NCBI GenBank assembly: GCA_026770025.1
Contig: JAMXDE010000011.1
Coordinates: 1,736,001 to 1,800,000, forward strand
Direction of reading: 5' to 3'
DNA: 64,000 nucleotides
DNA from: Craspedostauros australis
Lineage: Eukaryota; Bacillariophyta; Bacillariophyceae; Mastogloiales; Achnanthaceae
In this document: positions 1 through 10,187 of the stretch, in pieces
Layout: each line of letters starts with the position of its first letter
Numbering within the stretch: the first letter of the stretch is position 1
The notes under the pieces: model-generated
What the model saw: the letters and a program-made list of their open reading frames with translations, nothing else
What the model was told of the DNA's origin: nothing
Database searches by the model: none
Translations under genes and position numbers: made by a program

Positions 1-1248
1 GTACGGGTGGCGGAATCGTCCGCTCAGATCCTCATGAGCGTAGCCGGAGTTGCCTGTCTGCTCGATGGCGGAAATGTCGGTGCCGAAGGGGGCCGGCGTG
101 ATGGGCGATATCAAGTCGTTGCGCTTGGAGTTGTCAACGCCCAGGTCGATGCTTGGGAGGTCGAGGTGGAGGTTGGAGACGCTGACGAAGCTGGCGCTCG
201 CTTTCGACGTGTCGGCAACCTGAACCGGGTTGGAGGTGTAGAGACTCGTGTCGTGGGACATGAAGGACTGCGATGGAGTTGGTCCACGGTTGCTGGATCG
301 AACTGGAGCACCCGCCGCTGGGTTCTGGTTGCGTCGTGCATTCTGCTTGAACAGGCTCGTGCGGATATTGTGTGGATTGATGCGATTGACTCTGTATGCG
401 CTGGGCTTGTTGCGGGCCGCATTCTTGCTGGCAGCTGCGGCGGTTGGCTTAGCGGAGTGCATTCTTGGACTGCCTTCGCCGGATGATTCCGAGCGGGTTG
501 GAGCCAGCTCGAGAGACTTGGGCATGATGTTGCGTTCCACATCGTAATCCTCATTGTCGTCCTGATCGTCGTAGTCGTCGCCTAGGTACAGGTATCGGGC
601 GAGGAACATGAAGAAGATGCAGAGTGTACCACCTCCGAGGATGGCTCCGACGTACATGATCAGACGTACTGTTTCCTCGTCCTTCCAGAACTTGTCAGAC
701 TCGTCGCCGTCACCGTCGCCGCTTTTCTTGCCCGACTTCGAAACTTCATCTTCGCCAGTTTTCGTCACCTGCTGTTGGTCCACTTCGATGATGATGTGCG
801 TAAGACTTTCCATGAAGGGCGACTTCGAGTTCTCCAGAATCATGTCCACGTAGATCTGTTGGTTGGAGCCGCGGAATGCATTCACGAGAAGATCGTTGAT
901 GAAGTCCTCCGTGGGCTTGGTGTCAGAGTTGAAAAAGAGCAACCCGTCGAACTCCAACGTCGTAATGAAGCTGCCATCCAGTCCGTGAATACCGAAGGAA
1001 TCAACCGAAAGCGCAGAATGAGAGAAGACGCTCCCATCTCTATCGGTCGAGTAGTACGCGGTGAAGTACTGATCCAGGAAGGACGTGGTTGTTGAGAGAA
1101 TCTCGGAAAGCAGAATGCTGTTGTCCGACTTCACCTCGGATCGGAGCTGCATGATGATCTTGCTCAACTCCACTTGTCCTCCCAAGGCGGCATCAAAGTT
1201 GGTGGCCATCAGGCAGACGCAGAGCATCGCCTTGAGAATCGTTTTCAT
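1..1248 (-). CDS. Type I membrane protein, partial (3' end beyond window)
   Basis: On the minus strand an open frame of 416 codons runs from an ATG at 1248 off the left edge without a stop. The first 20 or so residues (MKTILKAMLCVCLMATNFDA) look like an ER signal peptide. About 165 residues of lumenal or extracellular domain follow, ending in an acidic GDGDGDESD stretch. A single hydrophobic span at about residues 190-214 (core YVGAILGGGTLCIFFMFLA) is followed by an Asp-rich juxtamembrane segment (DDYDDQDDNEDYD). The remaining 200 or so residues are Ser/Pro/Asn/Ala-rich and probably disordered, on the cytosolic side. I do not recognise the family. The signal peptide, single span and long open frame support a real gene. 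The start was chosen because it is the ATG heading the signal peptide. Confidence 0.75.
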   Translation of the reverse strand, partial: MKTILKAMLCVCLMATNFDAALGGQVELSKIIMQLRSEVKSDNSILLSEILSTTTSFLDQYFTAYYSTDRDGSVFSHSALSVDSFGIHGLDGSFITTLEFDGLLFFNSDTKPTEDFINDLLVNAFRGSNQQIYVDMILENSKSPFMESLTHIIIEVDQQQVTKTGEDEVSKSGKKSGDGDGDESDKFWKDEETVRLIMYVGAILGGGTLCIFFMFLARYLYLGDDYDDQDDNEDYDVERNIMPKSLELAPTRSESSGEGSPRMHSAKPTAAAASKNAARNKPSAYRVNRINPHNIRTSLFKQNARRNQNPAAGAPVRSSNRGPTPSQSFMSHDTSLYTSNPVQVADTSKASASFVSVSNLHLDLPSIDLGVDNSKRNDLISPITPAPFGTDISAIEQTGNSGYAHEDLSGRFRHPY

Positions 1249-2233
1249 TGTTGTCACCGCCATCGTTGTCGGTTCGTTTGCCTCGGTTGCGTTCGGTTGC
1301 GTTTGGTCTTCTGTATCGGGTGTTGCTTGTTGCCGTCGTTGTTCCAATGATCGTAGTGTGGATCAATGCAGTGCTAGTCTCTGTCAGTCTTGTGGTGGTC
1401 GGTGGCTTGGTTGGTTGGTTGGTTGGTTGGTTGGATGGAGAGTTGTTTCAGTTCGTTTTGTGATATGATGATGTGCTGATGTGAAGGTTGGATGAGCTGA
1501 GATGAGATGGTGTGAGATGATGAGCGGAGTCGGAATGAGAGGAGTTGCAGAGGATACAGCAGAGGGGAAGTTGATGCGTCTCCTTGTTGCTGTTGCTGCT
1601 GTTGTTGTCGTCGTTGTCTCTGTTTTCTTTCTGCTGATGATGTTCATCGATGTGGTGGCACTTCACAAGTGAGTTGCCAAGGTGGGGCCATACAATCGTC
1701 TGGCTGCCATCTTTGGACTCGTCGTCACTTGCGTCGTTGTTGATGTGATGCTATTGTTGTGAATGCCGTTGTGATCGTTGTTATCATTACTTTCGGTGTT
1801 ATCATCGATCTCGTTGTTGGTGGTGGTGTGGCCGTTACTGTTGACGAAAGTTGTGGAGTGTTGTTGGCAGGTCTTCGTTGCACAGAAAACGGTGGTGCTT
1901 GTCGCAACTCCACAACGAACAATTTTTGAAATGTGAGTGTCTCAAACGAAGTTTCTCCACCACCAAAGTAACGGTCATATTTTGGTTCGCTTTGCGTAGT
2001 ACATTGGCTTCGATACCATGAGAAAACTATCTAGATGGTAGCAAATAGAGTTCGGAGAAGAAAACCTGATTGTCTATCCTTGGGATCCGTAGGCTAGAAA
2101 TGAGAATGACAACATCAAAGAGAGAAAAGTCAAGAGCGTCACTCTCTCCAGATAAACGTCCATTTAGTTCCTGCTCTATGAGAGTATTATGCTGAATATA
2201 GCCATGTTTGGTGTTCGGGCATCCATAGTTTGA
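1249..2233. other. Intergenic, 5' flank of the membrane protein gene
   Basis: This is the upstream region of the minus-strand gene ending at 1248 and the downstream region of the methyltransferase gene. It is strongly GT-rich on the plus strand (CA-rich on the minus strand), as expected for the CA-rich leaders seen before other genes here. It includes a (TTGG)n tract near 1407-1434. The open frames in it are low-complexity shadows; no gene is supported. Confidence 0.6.
1407..1434. repeat. (TTGG)n microsatellite
   Basis: About seven tandem copies of TTGG (CCAA on the minus strand) in the presumed leader of the minus-strand membrane protein gene. Confidence 0.85.
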
Positions 2234-3860
2234 CTACCCTTTCCGTATCTGGAAACAAAGCAGTGTCATCTCATCCACGAAGCCGGTGGTCTTGTTGAGA
2301 GAGTCCCTGAGATGCTGATGCTCATCGAACTTCCAATCGGAGACTTCGACCTGCAACTTTTCATCTTTGCAGGCCTGCTCGAACTTGTCGATGCCGAAAC
2401 GGTGCTTGGAATTCGCGCAGATGATGACTGCTGTGCCTTGTGAATGCAAGCAGGCATGCAATGTCCGCGCGACGGCGATCGCGTCGCTGACTTGGCAGAT
2501 GATATCCGCTCCAAGCACCAGATCAACGCACCCATGCGCGGTTCCGCCCATATCCATCCATCCTGGCCGATCGCTTCGCTGTTGATTGAAGTCCAAACCA
2601 TGCACGGATGCCACTGTTTGCACCTCATTCAACGCAATATTCATTTTGCAATTTTCCAGCACCTTCTCGTTGAAATCGGTCATGCTCACGTGGCTCTTTG
2701 GCATGGAGCTTACGTCATTCCCGGCCATCTCGAATGCCATGATCCTGGCAGCGACAAGCCCCACCAACCCACAGCCTGAGCCCAGCTCTAGAATTGATTT
2801 TCCAAATAGCTCATCTGTGTTATCGCAAACCCATCGTGACATCGCTACTGCGGACGGCCACATGACTTTGGGACATGCGTGGATTAGTGAGTCAATTTTT
2901 CCAGATTGGCATTGAGATCGGCGATGCAAAGAAGAGCTTTGGTCAGCCAGTGAATTGTGAATTGTGGATTTTCGGATGGTGTGTATGTGCTCGTCCGGCT
3001 GCTTGCATACTCAGCAGGTCTTCGTTGCACATCTACTGAGCATGCTCGATCTCCACATGTACTCGGGTACGTGAAGGGGAAGTCGTGTTCTTTCGAATGC
3101 TGTACGATGGCAGCGCCATGCTGCTGCCGATTCAGGAGGCATGCCCTTCTCAACATGGAAAGACTATCATCTCCATCAATTCGCACTCACCGAAACCAAC
3201 ATCCTTCTGCTCGCTCTGTTGATCGGATACCTGCCGTATGAGAATTGTATCTTCGTGCGATTCGTCGCTTGTTGCATCCTTGGATTTCACTTCCGATGCT
3301 GCACCCGGTCTCCATTCGATTGAAAATGTGAGAGGCAAACGTTTCTCCACCTCATCCGGTGAGAAAGATAGAACCCTCAGCGGGAATCTCGGGTTACGCG
3401 ACGCAATCGCACATGCCTCATCCTGAAGCTCGACGGCATCATCCTGATCTTCCTCCCGATCCAATGAACCGAAGGTGTCAAACTTGATCAATCGCGAAAG
3501 AAGAAAGTGGCCGCCTTCACACCCAATCTCCTCCTCCAGCGTCAGGTCGATCTCGGAAATCCGAACGAGGATCTTCAGCAACCTTCGAAGCTGAGTCGTT
3601 TCGTGACATTGCCTTAGCAGCCCGTCACGCAACGAATTCCCACGTTTCACCAAACGGAACCAATCATCAAAGATCTTCTGCAGCAGAGGCTGCCACTTCT
3701 TGGCCAGCGTCTGTTGATGGGCATCGTGCCACCGAAGCCGGGCGAAGGCGAGACCTCGCGCTGTTGATGTCTCATTCTCAATCTCATCCAGTGATGCGAC
3801 AATGGGATTGTTAGCAGTATTCACCATCGCTAATGTCCTTGAGGTTCTTCTCTTGCACAT
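2234..3860 (-). CDS. EEF2KMT/METTL21-like protein-lysine methyltransferase, two exons
   Basis: Two minus-strand exons, 3191-3860 and 2234-2865, encode about 433 residues. The join uses a G|GTGAGT donor at 3191/3190 and an AAAG acceptor at 2866/2865. It restores the family sequence DVGFVMWPSAVAMSRW that precedes the SAM-binding motif ILELGSGCGLVGLVAA (about residue 247). Next come an acidic post-I segment (SMTDFNEKVLENCKMN) and DLVLGADIIC (about 343). This is the Methyltransf_16 family of seven-beta-strand lysine methyltransferases; the helical N-terminal half recalls EEF2KMT (FAM86), which methylates elongation factor 2. The family DxxY/F motif reads DIIC here, so activity or substrate may differ. 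An internal ATG at 3827 is an alternative start. Family membership is secure; the exact substrate is inference. Confidence 0.8.
2866..3190 (-). other. Intron of the methyltransferase gene
   Basis: A 325-bp GT-AG intron, phase 1, with donor GTGAGT and acceptor AAAG. Removing it joins DVGF to VMWPSA, which matches the family. Confidence 0.75.
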
Positions 3861-4410
3861 GTGCGCTGGTGGGAAAGATGGACAGCACAGCACCGGCAGC
3901 AGTGCAACGCAGCCAAAGAACACAGTTGAGCTGAAGACTCCGTCTCACGTGTGATGGCAACCACCAGCAACATCACTCGTGCTGGTGTCTCTTGTTCGGC
4001 AAAACCTCATTTTTCATTTGCGAAGCGATTCGTGGATGTCATGAATCGTGACTCAATACCTGGTGGGACTGATAGAAAAACCGTTTGTGGTTCGAGATTT
4101 GAAACTGATTCCCAACAAAAATCAGGAAATGCAAACACAGAAGAGAAACAGAAAGCATCAGGCAGTTCATGAAGACGAGGAGACGAATCGTCATGGGGTG
4201 GGTGCTTTCCATGCATACCATGCATACCATACTTCTCCACATTGACAATAGACGCACGTGTTTCACTTGACTGCACTCCCCGTTGCAAGCGCCACAATAC
4301 CAATACCAGTACACATCCCAGGCTCATCCATCAACACTTTGCACCACACTCAGCCAAAATTCAAAGTCGATCAACATCAATCAACGTCAACCAAGCTCAA
4401 TCAAAATCCA
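3861..4410. promoter_or_regulatory. Shared region between divergent genes
   Basis: About 550 bp separate two divergent starts (3860 on minus, 4411 on plus), so promoters for both must lie here or in leaders within it. It holds a GCATACCAT repeat at 4211-4232 related to the TACCATAC motif seen elsewhere. A CAA/TCA-rich leader directly precedes 4411. No TATA box was identified. Confidence 0.4.
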
Positions 4411-6240
4411 ATGACGCGTCTTCAAAGTCAACGTCGACGGTCGCAACCGATCCGAATGAAACAAAAAATTCACGACATCATGAAGGAGTACATTGAGAGG
4501 TACTACACCGGCAACAATGGCTTGAATGCATCGCGCAGGAGCATCTCGTCGCGCCATTCCGTTGGGAGCAACGGCTCGGAAGCGAGTGCGACGGATGGCT
4601 TTTGGTCTTTGGATGAAGGCGTCACCAGTCGGCTGCATGGTGCAGCTGGCGACGACACACGCGTCAATGTGGACAATGAAAGCACCATTACGTTTGCATC
4701 CAATGAAATACGAGTACGCCAAGCTACTGCACAGCGTGAACCAGCTGAGTTCAACGATGGCGATCGTACAGAGACCAGAAGGTCCAACACCAACAACAAC
4801 ACCAACAACGACGACGCTATCGATGCACCGATCAAGGGCACTGAGCGAACAGCCATGGGGCAGGCAGGGCCCACGAAGGCCAATCATCCGGGCAACGGTC
4901 ATCCTGTGGATTCAGATCATCAAAGCATGAAACAGCAGCAACAGCGGCACCCACATGATGCCCTGCCTCCAAGTCACGCCAGGAAAGAAAGAAGCAGCGA
5001 AAATGACAGTGAAAGTGAATATGAAAATGAAAGCAACGGAACATCCAGTCCAAGTGATGAGCTATGCGAGGGATCATTGCGTGATTTGAGCGTCGACAAA
5101 CAACGCGTCGGAGAATCATCCCAAGTCTTCATCAAGTCCATTTACGGTGCGGCACAGAAGAGGAAGAGACAGATGGCGCGATCCAGAGATTCTTTGATTG
5201 CGAAAGAGGTGAAGCACAGGCTCTCCTTGGAGGGCATGGCCAATGAAAACAACGAGAACAACGATCGTGTTGACGAAAACGAGTCTCGCACCGACAGTCG
5301 AAACCTGAAGGGATCATACAATGGCACGCTGTCACCAATATCTGTATCGACCACATCAACGGCGACGACGGTGATGGCGAGCAACAACCACCACCACCAC
5401 AACAACAACCAGTTCAAGGCACGTCCACTGCCACGTACGTCCAGCAAACTTGGAGGAGCTGGACTTGTCGGCGTGCCGAAGGTTGACAGCAGACCAACGA
5501 CCACTCCATTCTCGCCGCTGCTAGGCAAACGACGTCCGCAGAAGGTCAAGGTGAAGGCCTTGAAACGACCACCTAACCAGAGCAAGCATTCTCTGGACAA
5601 TGTTCATGGCAAGCGAAAGACTGTTTCCACAACCACCGACATCACGACCAACAACACAAACGTGACGACTGCGAAAACGAATGCGCATGCGCATGTGAAT
5701 GTGAAGACACAAACAAAGACAACGAAAATTTCAAGAAAAGCACAAGCTTGCAGCTCTCGACGACGCTCGACGCCTGCAATGTCAGCATCCGCATTGGCTG
5801 CTTCAAGGCAAGGCAACAACAAGGCACGACCCGCCAAAGACCGGAAGTCCATCCATTTCGGCCTTTCACAGAAGGAACGCACCAATGTTTCTGTCGGTCG
5901 CACGAGGCGAATTTCTGAGGTTGCGACTCCCTCACCACGCAGACATCATCAATCCATCGAAAGCCCCATGCTACTTGGATTGCGATTGGTGAAAACACCG
6001 CAGGTGAGAACCAAGATCCCCACAAGCATCGAGGAGAAGGAGAATAGCTTCATCTCCCCCACCAACTCAACCATCAAACCATTCGAACCCAAGAGCACCA
6101 TCCGCGCACGCCAACGCGCAAAGTTCGATACGCAACGACGTCGATCATCCATCCAACGGCACGAGCATGACATGGAAGAGATGAAGCAACGCATCTCGCA
6201 GCTCAAGATCGAACTGAAGACCATGCACCAAGGTTTGTAA
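4411..6240 (+). CDS. Long disordered basic protein of unknown function
   Basis: An uninterrupted frame of 609 residues starts at the ATG at 4411, right after a CA-rich leader; the open frame upstream of it has no ATG. The N-terminus is basic (MTRLQSQRRRSQPIRMK) and may form a helix (IHDIMKEYIERYY). Most of the rest is low complexity: Asn/Thr/Gln/His-rich, with a HHHHNNN run near residue 327, Ser/Glu stretches and many Arg/Lys clusters. The last 45 or so residues (around RHEHDMEEMKQRISQLKIE) form a short predicted coiled coil. I recognise no catalytic domain. The basic clusters and coiled coil would fit a cytoskeletal or nuclear scaffold, but that is speculation. Confidence 0.7.
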   Translation: MTRLQSQRRRSQPIRMKQKIHDIMKEYIERYYTGNNGLNASRRSISSRHSVGSNGSEASATDGFWSLDEGVTSRLHGAAGDDTRVNVDNESTITFASNEIRVRQATAQREPAEFNDGDRTETRRSNTNNNTNNDDAIDAPIKGTERTAMGQAGPTKANHPGNGHPVDSDHQSMKQQQQRHPHDALPPSHARKERSSENDSESEYENESNGTSSPSDELCEGSLRDLSVDKQRVGESSQVFIKSIYGAAQKRKRQMARSRDSLIAKEVKHRLSLEGMANENNENNDRVDENESRTDSRNLKGSYNGTLSPISVSTTSTATTVMASNNHHHHNNNQFKARPLPRTSSKLGGAGLVGVPKVDSRPTTTPFSPLLGKRRPQKVKVKALKRPPNQSKHSLDNVHGKRKTVSTTTDITTNNTNVTTAKTNAHAHVNVKTQTKTTKISRKAQACSSRRRSTPAMSASALAASRQGNNKARPAKDRKSIHFGLSQKERTNVSVGRTRRISEVATPSPRRHHQSIESPMLLGLRLVKTPQVRTKIPTSIEEKENSFISPTNSTIKPFEPKSTIRARQRAKFDTQRRRSSIQRHEHDMEEMKQRISQLKIELKTMHQGL

Positions 6241-6688
6241 AGGACGATGTACTCTGAAGGTAACCATAATCATGAATATTAATATGCACTGTACTTACGT
6301 ATTCAGTCGTGCACTTCGTTGAGATTTGACTCTTGCTGGTCCAGGGGGAGGGAAGGACTAAGGATGCTTCGATGATGATCGCGCCGTGTTTTGCAGACTG
6401 GACTTAGTGACCTTGCGTGTCTGACTGTGATCCTCCTGATGCTTATTGACTGAGTACAACTCTGCTACTCGAACTTCGCATGTCTTGCTGAATCATGCAA
6501 CCTCCAAAAATTCTGCCCGCTGTCCAACACTCTTACATACTCGGACATGAGTGTCTGTTACCGTACCAATGGCACGATCTTGTAGATTAACAGAAATGCT
6601 ACACAGCTACGAGTATAGATGGTGCATCGACTCCTGCGTTCTTTCACACTTGTACGGTCCTGCACACGCGACACCATGCTGCGCTGTC
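6241..6688. other. Intergenic, convergent genes
   Basis: About 450 bp between the convergent 3' ends of the disordered protein gene and the minus-strand membrane protein gene. I see no gene or clear element in it. Confidence 0.6.
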
Positions 6689-7282
6689 TCAAACGTCCAG
6701 GAAATCTGGATTGTTGGCTTTGGGAATCGGGTTGTTGCCTTGTCGTTTCTGGTTGGATCCATTGGCGAAGTTCCTCATCTCGGCTTCGACATCCCGGATA
6801 AAGTTGGCGCTGCCGCAGCTGGGCGAAAAGACGACGGTGAGCTTGGGGCACATGATGAGTCCGAAGCAGAAGGAGCGCTCCGGCTTGCCCGCCGATCGTG
6901 GCCACAGCCAGAAGGGCGTGCTGGCGACCGAGGTGATGATGGAAACGCCGTCATCTGGATTGCTCAAGAAGCCGCGGTCGGTGGGAATGATGGGACACAC
7001 GCTGCAAGTTCCTGTCGAACTTGTCGTTCTCTTTATGTTGATGATCTTATCGAATGGAACCTCGACTTCGATGTTGCCGATCCAAAATCGAAGTGCGCCC
7101 TCGCTAGTGACATCAACGGATCGCACCAAGTTGTACCACACCCATGCAACGAGAAGGAGATTCGCCACAGTAATGGCCACGACTGTTCCGTGCGCGCCGA
7201 TTGGCACCGCCGTGATAACCAGAAGAACGAACAAGGCTTCCACAATGATGAATTTGACCTTGAAGGCTAATGTTGTCGTCAT
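6689..7282 (-). CDS. Two-pass membrane protein with a PH-like C-terminal region (last exon or whole gene)
   Basis: A minus-strand frame from an ATG at 7282 gives 197 residues. Two hydrophobic spans lie at about residues 11-28 (FIIVEALFVLLVITAVPI) and 33-51. They are followed by a soluble part containing RFWIGNIEVEVPFDKIINIK and TPFWLWPRSAGKPERS, and ending in FIRDVEAEMRNFANG. The alternation of beta-type segments resembles a bacterial-type PH-like fold on a membrane anchor, but I cannot name the family. A stop lies just upstream in frame, so this may be a complete small gene or the last exon of a spliced gene starting at 7942. Confidence 0.5.
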   Translation of the reverse strand: MTTTLAFKVKFIIVEALFVLLVITAVPIGAHGTVVAITVANLLLVAWVWYNLVRSVDVTSEGALRFWIGNIEVEVPFDKIINIKRTTSSTGTCSVCPIIPTDRGFLSNPDDGVSIITSVASTPFWLWPRSAGKPERSFCFGLIMCPKLTVVFSPSCGSANFIRDVEAEMRNFANGSNQKRQGNNPIPKANNPDFLDV

Positions 7283-7695
7283 CAATAATTCGCATCAATT
7301 GGTTGCGACAATGCAGGGTCGAATTGCCACACCGAAGTTGTTTATGCCAAGTTGAGGACGCCATGGTTCATCCATCGAAATCAGTAGAGTATGTATTACA
7401 TGCGGGATGGTCCGAAGGAAACCGAGTTCAACCGAGAAGGAGAGCATTGTGTAGAAGCAAGCAAAGGCGATGTGAGAGGTGTGTTCACGATTTTCCAAAC
7501 AGGACGAATGGCAGGGCTCGCTCATTCAAGCTTAGATACTCATAGATTCCACCTCGCCATGCGTTCAAGAAATACGATTCTAATGCTCTTGCCATCGTCT
7601 GCGTCATACACCGAGCAATGATTGCGCTCCGCATCTGCATCTGCAGAAACGCAACTTGAATGAGCCAATGAATGATAGTGTTGCATGGTACGTAC

Positions 7696-7942
7696 AGAAT
7701 GAAAACGGTGATGATTGGAAGGAATGCAAGACGCTGCCATCATCCGTGACGTAGGTGAGAGTTTGCGATATCAACAGCGGGTCCTCGTCAACCAGCTGGC
7801 TGGGGTCCACCATGTCCCGTGATCTCGTTCGCTGCATTGGGTCGCCGGGTGGTATTCCGTTGTTGGTTGTGTCTTTGTTGCTGTGGAGGCTGGTGTTGTT
7901 GCTGGTGTTGGGGTCTGCCAAAGGAGCGTTGTCAGCCGTCAT
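7696..7942 (-). CDS. Probable first exon of a spliced gene, possibly the 5' part of the PH-like protein
   Basis: From an ATG at 7942 an Asn/Thr/Pro-rich start (MTADNAPLADPNTSNNTS) leads into DEDPLLISQTLTYVTDDGS. A GTACGT donor lies at 7695. A pyrimidine-rich TTTCTGCAG acceptor at 7641 would make a 55-bp intron. Between 7300 and 7690 the minus-strand frames are each open for part of the way and hydrophobic, so internal exons are likely, but I could not settle their order. The link to the exon ending at 6689 is inference. Confidence 0.35.
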
Positions 7943-9473
7943 TGTCAGTCCACGGTATCAGTGTCCTGGGGAAAGGAAGAGACGAATCGGACTATGGTAC
8001 CAACTCGAGCTCTTGGCGGATTGAGATTGAGATTGGTATCGTATCGTATGGTATCGTATCTTATGGTATGAACAAGTACGGTACTGGCAGGGATGCGATG
8101 GCTTCGTCCTGTTTTGGTATTGATTGCCCGTGCTGGTTGGCGTCTTTCCTGACCGCGTTCCAGTCTCCCACGTTCGCTCGTCTTGCAGAAAACGAATGAA
8201 GCAATGCAACTCCTGCGTTCGTCTGAAGTGTTTTCGGTATGATGGGGCAAGCAATTGGTTGGTTGGTGTGCGTAACAGTAGACTTTGTGGCTATCAAAGC
8301 AGCACGCTTGGACATGAACAATGCGCAAAGAAGGGAAACCATGAAGCCAAAGAAGCCAAGGAGGCCAACGACGGACACGGAATCCATCACACACCACGCA
8401 TCGCCTCCATTTTCCCTTCGTTCACATTTGTCTCTGCGGTTGTCGCTGTGTGTGTGGGTGCCTGTACCACACGATTGCCTCGCGCAGCAGCGCCGCAGTG
8501 ACTACTCCGCTTCATCGTTTCGCCCAACAAAGACACAAAACGCACGTACACGAACACATCGAAACCGATTCGATATAACCGTTGAAACGCCAATCGAGCC
8601 GGCACACCAGAGTTTGAAATGCGGTCGTTCACGACTCGTCTGACATGCGTCAAGTCTTGCAAATACTCATGTTGTGAGCCTGGCTGTGACTCCGGGTGTG
8701 CAGTTTGTCAAACCACCAATCAAATGGTGAGAAAGATACCTGTTCAATCAGAACACCGCGTGGGCAAGCAATTCACCGAAAAAAGATACCCTTTGTGTAG
8801 ACTCTACGTTCGCTTGTACCACATCAGAATGCAAAGATCTCTGCGTTCCTTGAAACGAGTTTGATGTCGTTCTCTTGTCCACTCCTCAACATGTGACCCT
8901 GTTGGTTCGAATCTTGCGTCATCGGCGTGCTCGTTGCGTTTACTGTGGTTGGCCAGCTGCCTCGTGCATGTTCACCATCTGGCGAAACGAAAGATCCAAT
9001 CAGGGAGGGAGTCATGAGTGCGGGGTGGCCAAGGCGAAGGAGTGCCATCGAGCCTTGCAGAACGAAGACCCAGGCTGGTGGCTGTGGTGATGGCAATGAG
9101 AAGCACGCTGCTTTGTGCACGGTGCTGTTGCGGTCGCCGCCCACCCACCCAACAACAGGCATCACCATGCCTCTTTCGCCAACACATCAGCGAAGATCGA
9201 TGCAGGCAGAGCACGGGTATCTCGTGTGGGCACGATGCGATACGACACGAACAGCCGCAGCTGCGAACTCTGCGTGCCTCTCTCGGCCGTGCTTCGCAAC
9301 AGGCACTGCAGTCGCAACAAGAGTCAGTTCCAATAATAACCACGACAATTGCACATCACCAACCCATCAAAAAGATAGAGCAGCTCACACATCATTGTCA
9401 ATACCAATAACCACAACACAAACAGCAGCCAATAGCAAGCAATAGCAACAAATAGCAACACATAGCAACAACC
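7943..9473. other. Long intergenic region upstream of the plastid protein gene
   Basis: About 1.5 kb. It holds a GTATC/TACCATAC-type repeat at 8034-8072. Just before 9474 comes a leader made of repeated AATAGCAACA-like units. Short open frames occur on both strands, including one with a hydrophobic start near 8387 on the minus strand, but none is supported by a family or by composition. Confidence 0.5.
8034..8072. repeat. Degenerate GTATC / TATGGTAT tandem repeat
   Basis: Five- to six-base units of GTATC and TATGG alternate here. They are related to the TACCATAC motif noted at several gene boundaries in the window. Confidence 0.7.
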
Positions 9474-10187
9474 ATGAAGCTCACTGCCGCCATCACCCTC
9501 CTCACTGTCGCCTCTGTCTCGGCCTTCGTGCCACAGCAGCCGAGAGCCTTCGTGCGCCCGGCTCTGCAGATGGCCGATGACTCAGCCCCAGAGTCAGCCA
9601 CCAAGGTCGAGACGCCAGCTCCAGCTGAGCCAAAGGCCGAGGCCAAGACATCCGCCCTCGTTCCAATCAAGGAGGAGACCATCGAATTCACCGCCGGACT
9701 GGTCGGAGGAGCCGCGGGTTTCATCATCGGAGGACCGGTCGTCGGAGCCATCACAGCCGCCGCCGCCAACTACGTCTCCAAGATGGACAACGACGCCAGC
9801 GGCCTCGTGACCTCCGTCTCCAAGTCCGCCATCGAGGTCTACAACTACCTCCTCGGCCTCGATGACAAGTACAAGCTCCTCACCACGGCGCAGACATCCC
9901 TCGAGAGCGCCGTCGACAAGCTCAAGTCCCAGAACTCCGTCGATGAGAAGGCCGTCAAGAAGGTCGAGGACGCCCTCAGCTCCACCAAGCAGAAGATCGA
10001 TGAGGTCAACGACGAGTACGACCTCGTCGGCGCGGGATTCACAACCCTCGGAGTCATCGGAGACCTCGTGGAGCAGACTGTCAACAAGGCCAGCGAATTG
10101 AACGAAGAGTACAAGCTCACATCGAAAGCCAAGGAGGCCCTTTCCGGAGCCGTCGACAAGGCCAAGGACGCCACCAAGAAGGCATAA
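9474..10187 (+). CDS. Plastid-targeted glycine-zipper and amphipathic-helix protein
   Basis: A single frame of 237 residues. Residues 1-17 (MKLTAAITLLTVASVSA) are an ER signal peptide. The cleavage site is followed by FVPQQP and a basic transit-like stretch to about residue 33, which is the bipartite signal for ochrophyte plastids. An acidic, Ala/Pro/Lys-rich linker follows. Next is a hydrophobic glycine-rich segment at about 71-97 (AGLVGGAAGFIIGGPVVGAI). The rest is a Lys/Ala/Glu/Asp-rich helical region with repeated SAVDKLK- and KAKDAT-like units, recalling LEA or apolipoprotein-type helices. Third codon positions are mostly C or G, suggesting high expression. The leader carries repeated AATAGCAACA units. 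Membrane association in the plastid is inference; I do not recognise a named family. Confidence 0.85.
   Translation: MKLTAAITLLTVASVSAFVPQQPRAFVRPALQMADDSAPESATKVETPAPAEPKAEAKTSALVPIKEETIEFTAGLVGGAAGFIIGGPVVGAITAAAANYVSKMDNDASGLVTSVSKSAIEVYNYLLGLDDKYKLLTTAQTSLESAVDKLKSQNSVDEKAVKKVEDALSSTKQKIDEVNDEYDLVGAGFTTLGVIGDLVEQTVNKASELNEEYKLTSKAKEALSGAVDKAKDATKKA

Noticed and set aside
8061-8387. Minus-strand frame with a hydrophobic start (MDSVSVVGLLGFFGFMVSLL)
   Set aside because: Only about 108 codons, no family signature, a small upstream frame precedes it, and its 3' half covers the GTATC repeat. Possible but not supported.
8880-8925. GGTTCGAATC resembling a tRNA T-loop
   Set aside because: The flanking bases do not form a five-pair T stem, and no acceptor stem or anticodon arm could be found around it.
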